Positions 4,486-6,255 of a stretch of 6,255 bases of DNA are shown in pieces; the first letter of the stretch is position 1; each line of letters begins with the position of its first letter. The notes below the pieces were generated by a model, which saw nothing but the letters and a program-made list of their open reading frames with translations, ran no database searches and was not told the DNA's origin. The translations under genes and the position numbers were made by a program. The stretch covers positions 1 to 6,255 of the forward strand of contig JAENVZ010000002.1 of NCBI GenBank assembly GCA_016650315.1. Reading direction: 5' to 3'. Source of the DNA: Alphaproteobacteria bacterium (GTDB taxonomy: Bacteria; Pseudomonadota; Alphaproteobacteria; Sphingomonadales; Sphingomonadaceae).

Positions 4486-5391
4486 ATGGAAAACTATCCC
4501 CTGCCCGCCCGGCGACTTGTCGAGGAGATGACGGCGAAGGCCGCGGCCGATACGGCGCGCGCGATTGCCTATCAGGGCGCGCCCGGCGCTAATTCTCACC
4601 TTGCCGCGCTGGGTTTCGATCCCGATTGCATCGCGCTTCCGTGCTTTTCCTTTCAGGATGCGATTGATGCCGTGCGGGAAGATAGAGCCGCTCGCGCGAT
4701 CATTCCGATTGAAAATTCGCTGCATGGGCGGGTGGCGGACATGCATTTCCTGCTCCCCGAATCGGGGCTTTCGATTGTCGATGAATATTTTCTGCCGATT
4801 CACCACTGTCTGATGAGCGTGGATGATGCGCCGGTCAAAAGCGCGATCAGCCATGAACAGGCGCTGGGCCAGTGCCGTCATTATCTGCGCAAAAAGGGCA
4901 TTCAGCCCATTGCTTATGCCGACACGGCCGGCGCGGCCGCACTGGTCGCAGAACGCCGGGAACCGGGCGCGGCGGCAATCGCACCCAAATTGGCGGCAGA
5001 GATTTACGGCCTGAAACTGCGCGCCGAAAATATCGAGGACAGCGGCGACAATATGACCCGCTTCGTCCTGCTGTCGAAGGATGCGACGGTCCCGGCAGAC
5101 AACGGCCCGGTCATGACGACGTTTCTGTTTGAGGTGAAAAACGTTCCTGCCGCGCTGTACAAGGCGATGGGCGGCTTTGCCACCAACGGTGTCAACATGA
5201 CCAAGCTGGAAAGCTATCAACGCGGCGCCAGCTTCGCCGCGACCGAATTCTATGCCGACATCGAGGGCAAGCCCGGCGATCCGGCGGTCGACCGGGCGCT
5301 GGAAGAACTGAAATTCCACAGCAAGTGGGTGCGGGTTTTGGGGACGTATCGGCAGGCTCGGTCACGTCCTATGGCCGAAGACAGCAAATAA
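4486..5391 (+). CDS. pheA: Prephenate dehydratase (monofunctional, with ACT domain)
   Basis: PheA converts prephenate to phenylpyruvate with loss of water and CO2, the step committed to phenylalanine, in the cytoplasm. The protein has 301 residues and no chorismate mutase domain, unlike the E. coli P-protein. The catalytic part (about 25-200) shows AYQGAPGANSH (28-38), PIENSLHGRV (74-83), SHEQALGQC (122-130), DTAGAAAL (146-153) and EDSGDNMTRF (184-193), where T191 of the TRF motif is the expected catalytic Thr. The ACT domain (about 211-290) has NVPAALYKAMGGFATNGVNMTKLESYQ (219-245) and should give feedback control by phenylalanine. The usual ESRP motif reads ESYQ here, which I believe is common in alphaproteobacterial versions. 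No Shine-Dalgarno sequence precedes the ATG at 4486. An internal ATG at 4528 has GAGGAG directly against it, which is too close to work well. The gene is divergent from the cytochrome c gene and convergent with polA. Confidence 0.96.
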   Translation: MENYPLPARRLVEEMTAKAAADTARAIAYQGAPGANSHLAALGFDPDCIALPCFSFQDAIDAVREDRAARAIIPIENSLHGRVADMHFLLPESGLSIVDEYFLPIHHCLMSVDDAPVKSAISHEQALGQCRHYLRKKGIQPIAYADTAGAAALVAERREPGAAAIAPKLAAEIYGLKLRAENIEDSGDNMTRFVLLSKDATVPADNGPVMTTFLFEVKNVPAALYKAMGGFATNGVNMTKLESYQRGASFAATEFYADIEGKPGDPAVDRALEELKFHSKWVRVLGTYRQARSRPMAEDSK

Positions 5392-5422
5392 CGTTTCCCC
5401 ACTGAGGTCTGGCGTTACGTGA

Positions 5423-6255
5423 TTAGTGCGCCGCGCCCCAACTTGGCCCGGTGCCGATCTCCACGCCCAGTGGGACGCTCAACTTCACCGCTGGTTCCGC
5501 CGCGCCTTCCATGATTTTGCGGATCACTGCGCTCGCCGCTTTTACATCGCCTTGCGGCAGTTCGAAGACCAGTTCGTCATGGACTTGCAGCAGCATTTTT
5601 ACATCATGCAGGCCCGCTGCCTCCAGCGCGGGACCCATGCGGACCATGGCGCGTTTGATGATGTCAGCGCTGGTGCCCTGAATGGGAGCGTTTATGGCGG
5701 CGCGTTCGCTGCCCTGACGTTCGGCCTGAATTTTGGCGTTCAGGCGCGGGAACCAGGTTTTGCGACCGAACAGCGTGCAGGTGAAGCCGGTTTCCCGCGC
5801 GACCTCCAGCGTGTGGGTGATGTAATTGCTGATGCCGGGGAAGCGTTCGAAATAGCGGCTGATCATGGCCTGCGCCTCGTCCGGCGTGATTTCCAGACGG
5901 CCCGCGAGGCCCCAGCGGCTAATGCCGTAGAGAATCGAGAAGTTGATCGTCTTCGCCCGACCGCGGGTGTCGCGGTTGACTTCGCCGAACAGCTCCATGG
6001 CGGTGGCGGCATGAATGTCCTCACCTCGTTCGAATGCTGCTTTTAGCGCCGGAACATCGGCCATGTGCGCTGCCAGCCGCAGTTCGATCTGGCTGTAGTC
6101 GGCGGCCAGAATGACATTGCCCGGTTCAGCGACGAAGGCATGACGGATCTGGCGACCGATCTCGGTACGGATCGGGATGTTCTGCAAATTAGGATCGGTT
6201 GAGCTCAGCCGCCCGGTCTGCGCGCCCGACAGACTGTAACTGGTATGGACGCGGC
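5423..6255 (-). CDS. polA: DNA polymerase I, C-terminal polymerase domain (276 residues, cut by window edge)
   Basis: This is the C-terminal part of family A DNA polymerase I, which fills gaps in DNA repair and Okazaki-fragment processing. Reading in from the right edge, the frame gives SGAQTGRLSSTDPNLQNIP (window residues 9-27). Motif A follows as AADYSQIELR (50-59), with D52 a catalytic metal ligand. Motif B, the O-helix, is RGRAKTINFSILYG (97-110); it has Phe at 105, the position that in E. coli Pol I discriminates against dideoxynucleotides. Motif C is LLQVHDELVFELP (221-233), with catalytic D226. The protein ends GPSWGAAH and TAA. The open frame runs off the window without a real start; the TTG at 6187 is the Leu of PNLQNIP, not an initiation codon. 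Any 5' nuclease and 3'-5' exonuclease domains would lie outside. It is convergent with pheA across a 31-bp gap that has no obvious terminator hairpin. All three polymerase motifs are intact. Confidence 0.97.
   Translation of the reverse strand, partial: RVHTSYSLSGAQTGRLSSTDPNLQNIPIRTEIGRQIRHAFVAEPGNVILAADYSQIELRLAAHMADVPALKAAFERGEDIHAATAMELFGEVNRDTRGRAKTINFSILYGISRWGLAGRLEITPDEAQAMISRYFERFPGISNYITHTLEVARETGFTCTLFGRKTWFPRLNAKIQAERQGSERAAINAPIQGTSADIIKRAMVRMGPALEAAGLHDVKMLLQVHDELVFELPQGDVKAASAVIRKIMEGAAEPAVKLSVPLGVEIGTGPSWGAAH

Noticed and set aside
4468..5319. Long open frame of 283 codons on the minus strand opposite pheA
   Set aside because: It is antisense to a well-conserved pheA with all catalytic motifs. 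The translation shows no recognisable domain, and long antisense frames are expected in GC-rich coding DNA.
5389..5417. TAACG and CGTTA inverted repeat between pheA and polA, as a bidirectional terminator
   Set aside because: The arms are only 5 bp with a 19-nt loop and no T-run, and could easily occur by chance.
5426..6046. Open frame of 206 codons on the plus strand opposite polA
   Set aside because: It lies opposite the conserved polymerase motifs A, B and C and shows no domain of its own.

Overview
The window looks like ordinary chromosomal core DNA from an alphaproteobacterium, most likely a sphingomonad (order Sphingomonadales). The reasons are the GC-rich coding sequence, the alphaproteobacterial form of SerC, a serC-type leader RNA ahead of a serC-serA operon, a long LOG-family protein, and a membrane-anchored mitochondrial-like cytochrome c divergent from a monofunctional prephenate dehydratase. 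The taxon is an inference from protein style; no marker gene is present.

Layout, left to right. (1) 1-1947, minus strand: the serine biosynthesis operon serC then serA, with serA cut by the left edge. The 120-bp gap between the two genes holds a paired inverted repeat (REP pair, REPIN-like) at 689-780. (2) 1948-2178: a divergent regulatory region with no gene. It holds a TTGACA/TATGAG promoter and a short two-hairpin leader for serC, three inverted repeats, and a CtrA-like TTAACCAT site facing the rightward gene. (3) 2179-3751, plus strand: a small extensin-like lipoprotein with an M15-type metal-site pattern, then a LOG-family nucleotide phosphoribohydrolase homologue, possibly co-transcribed. 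(4) 3748-4344, minus strand: a membrane-anchored class I cytochrome c, whose stop codon overlaps that of the LOG gene tail to tail. (5) 4345-4485: a short divergent region with two tight inverted repeats. (6) 4486-5391, plus strand: pheA. (7) 5423-6255, minus strand: the C-terminal polymerase domain of DNA polymerase I, cut by the right edge.

The genes serve amino-acid synthesis (serC and serA for serine, pheA for phenylalanine), respiration (cytochrome c), the cell envelope (extensin-like lipoprotein), nucleotide metabolism (LOG) and DNA repair/replication (polA). I see no phage, transposase, CRISPR, tRNA, rRNA or defence cassette, and no convincing undescribed gene system. The items most worth a second look are regulatory: the serC leader, whose terminal hairpin covers the ribosome binding site; the REP pair inside the serC-serA transcript; the CtrA-like inverted sites before the envelope gene; and the stacked palindromes before pheA, which has no visible Shine-Dalgarno sequence.
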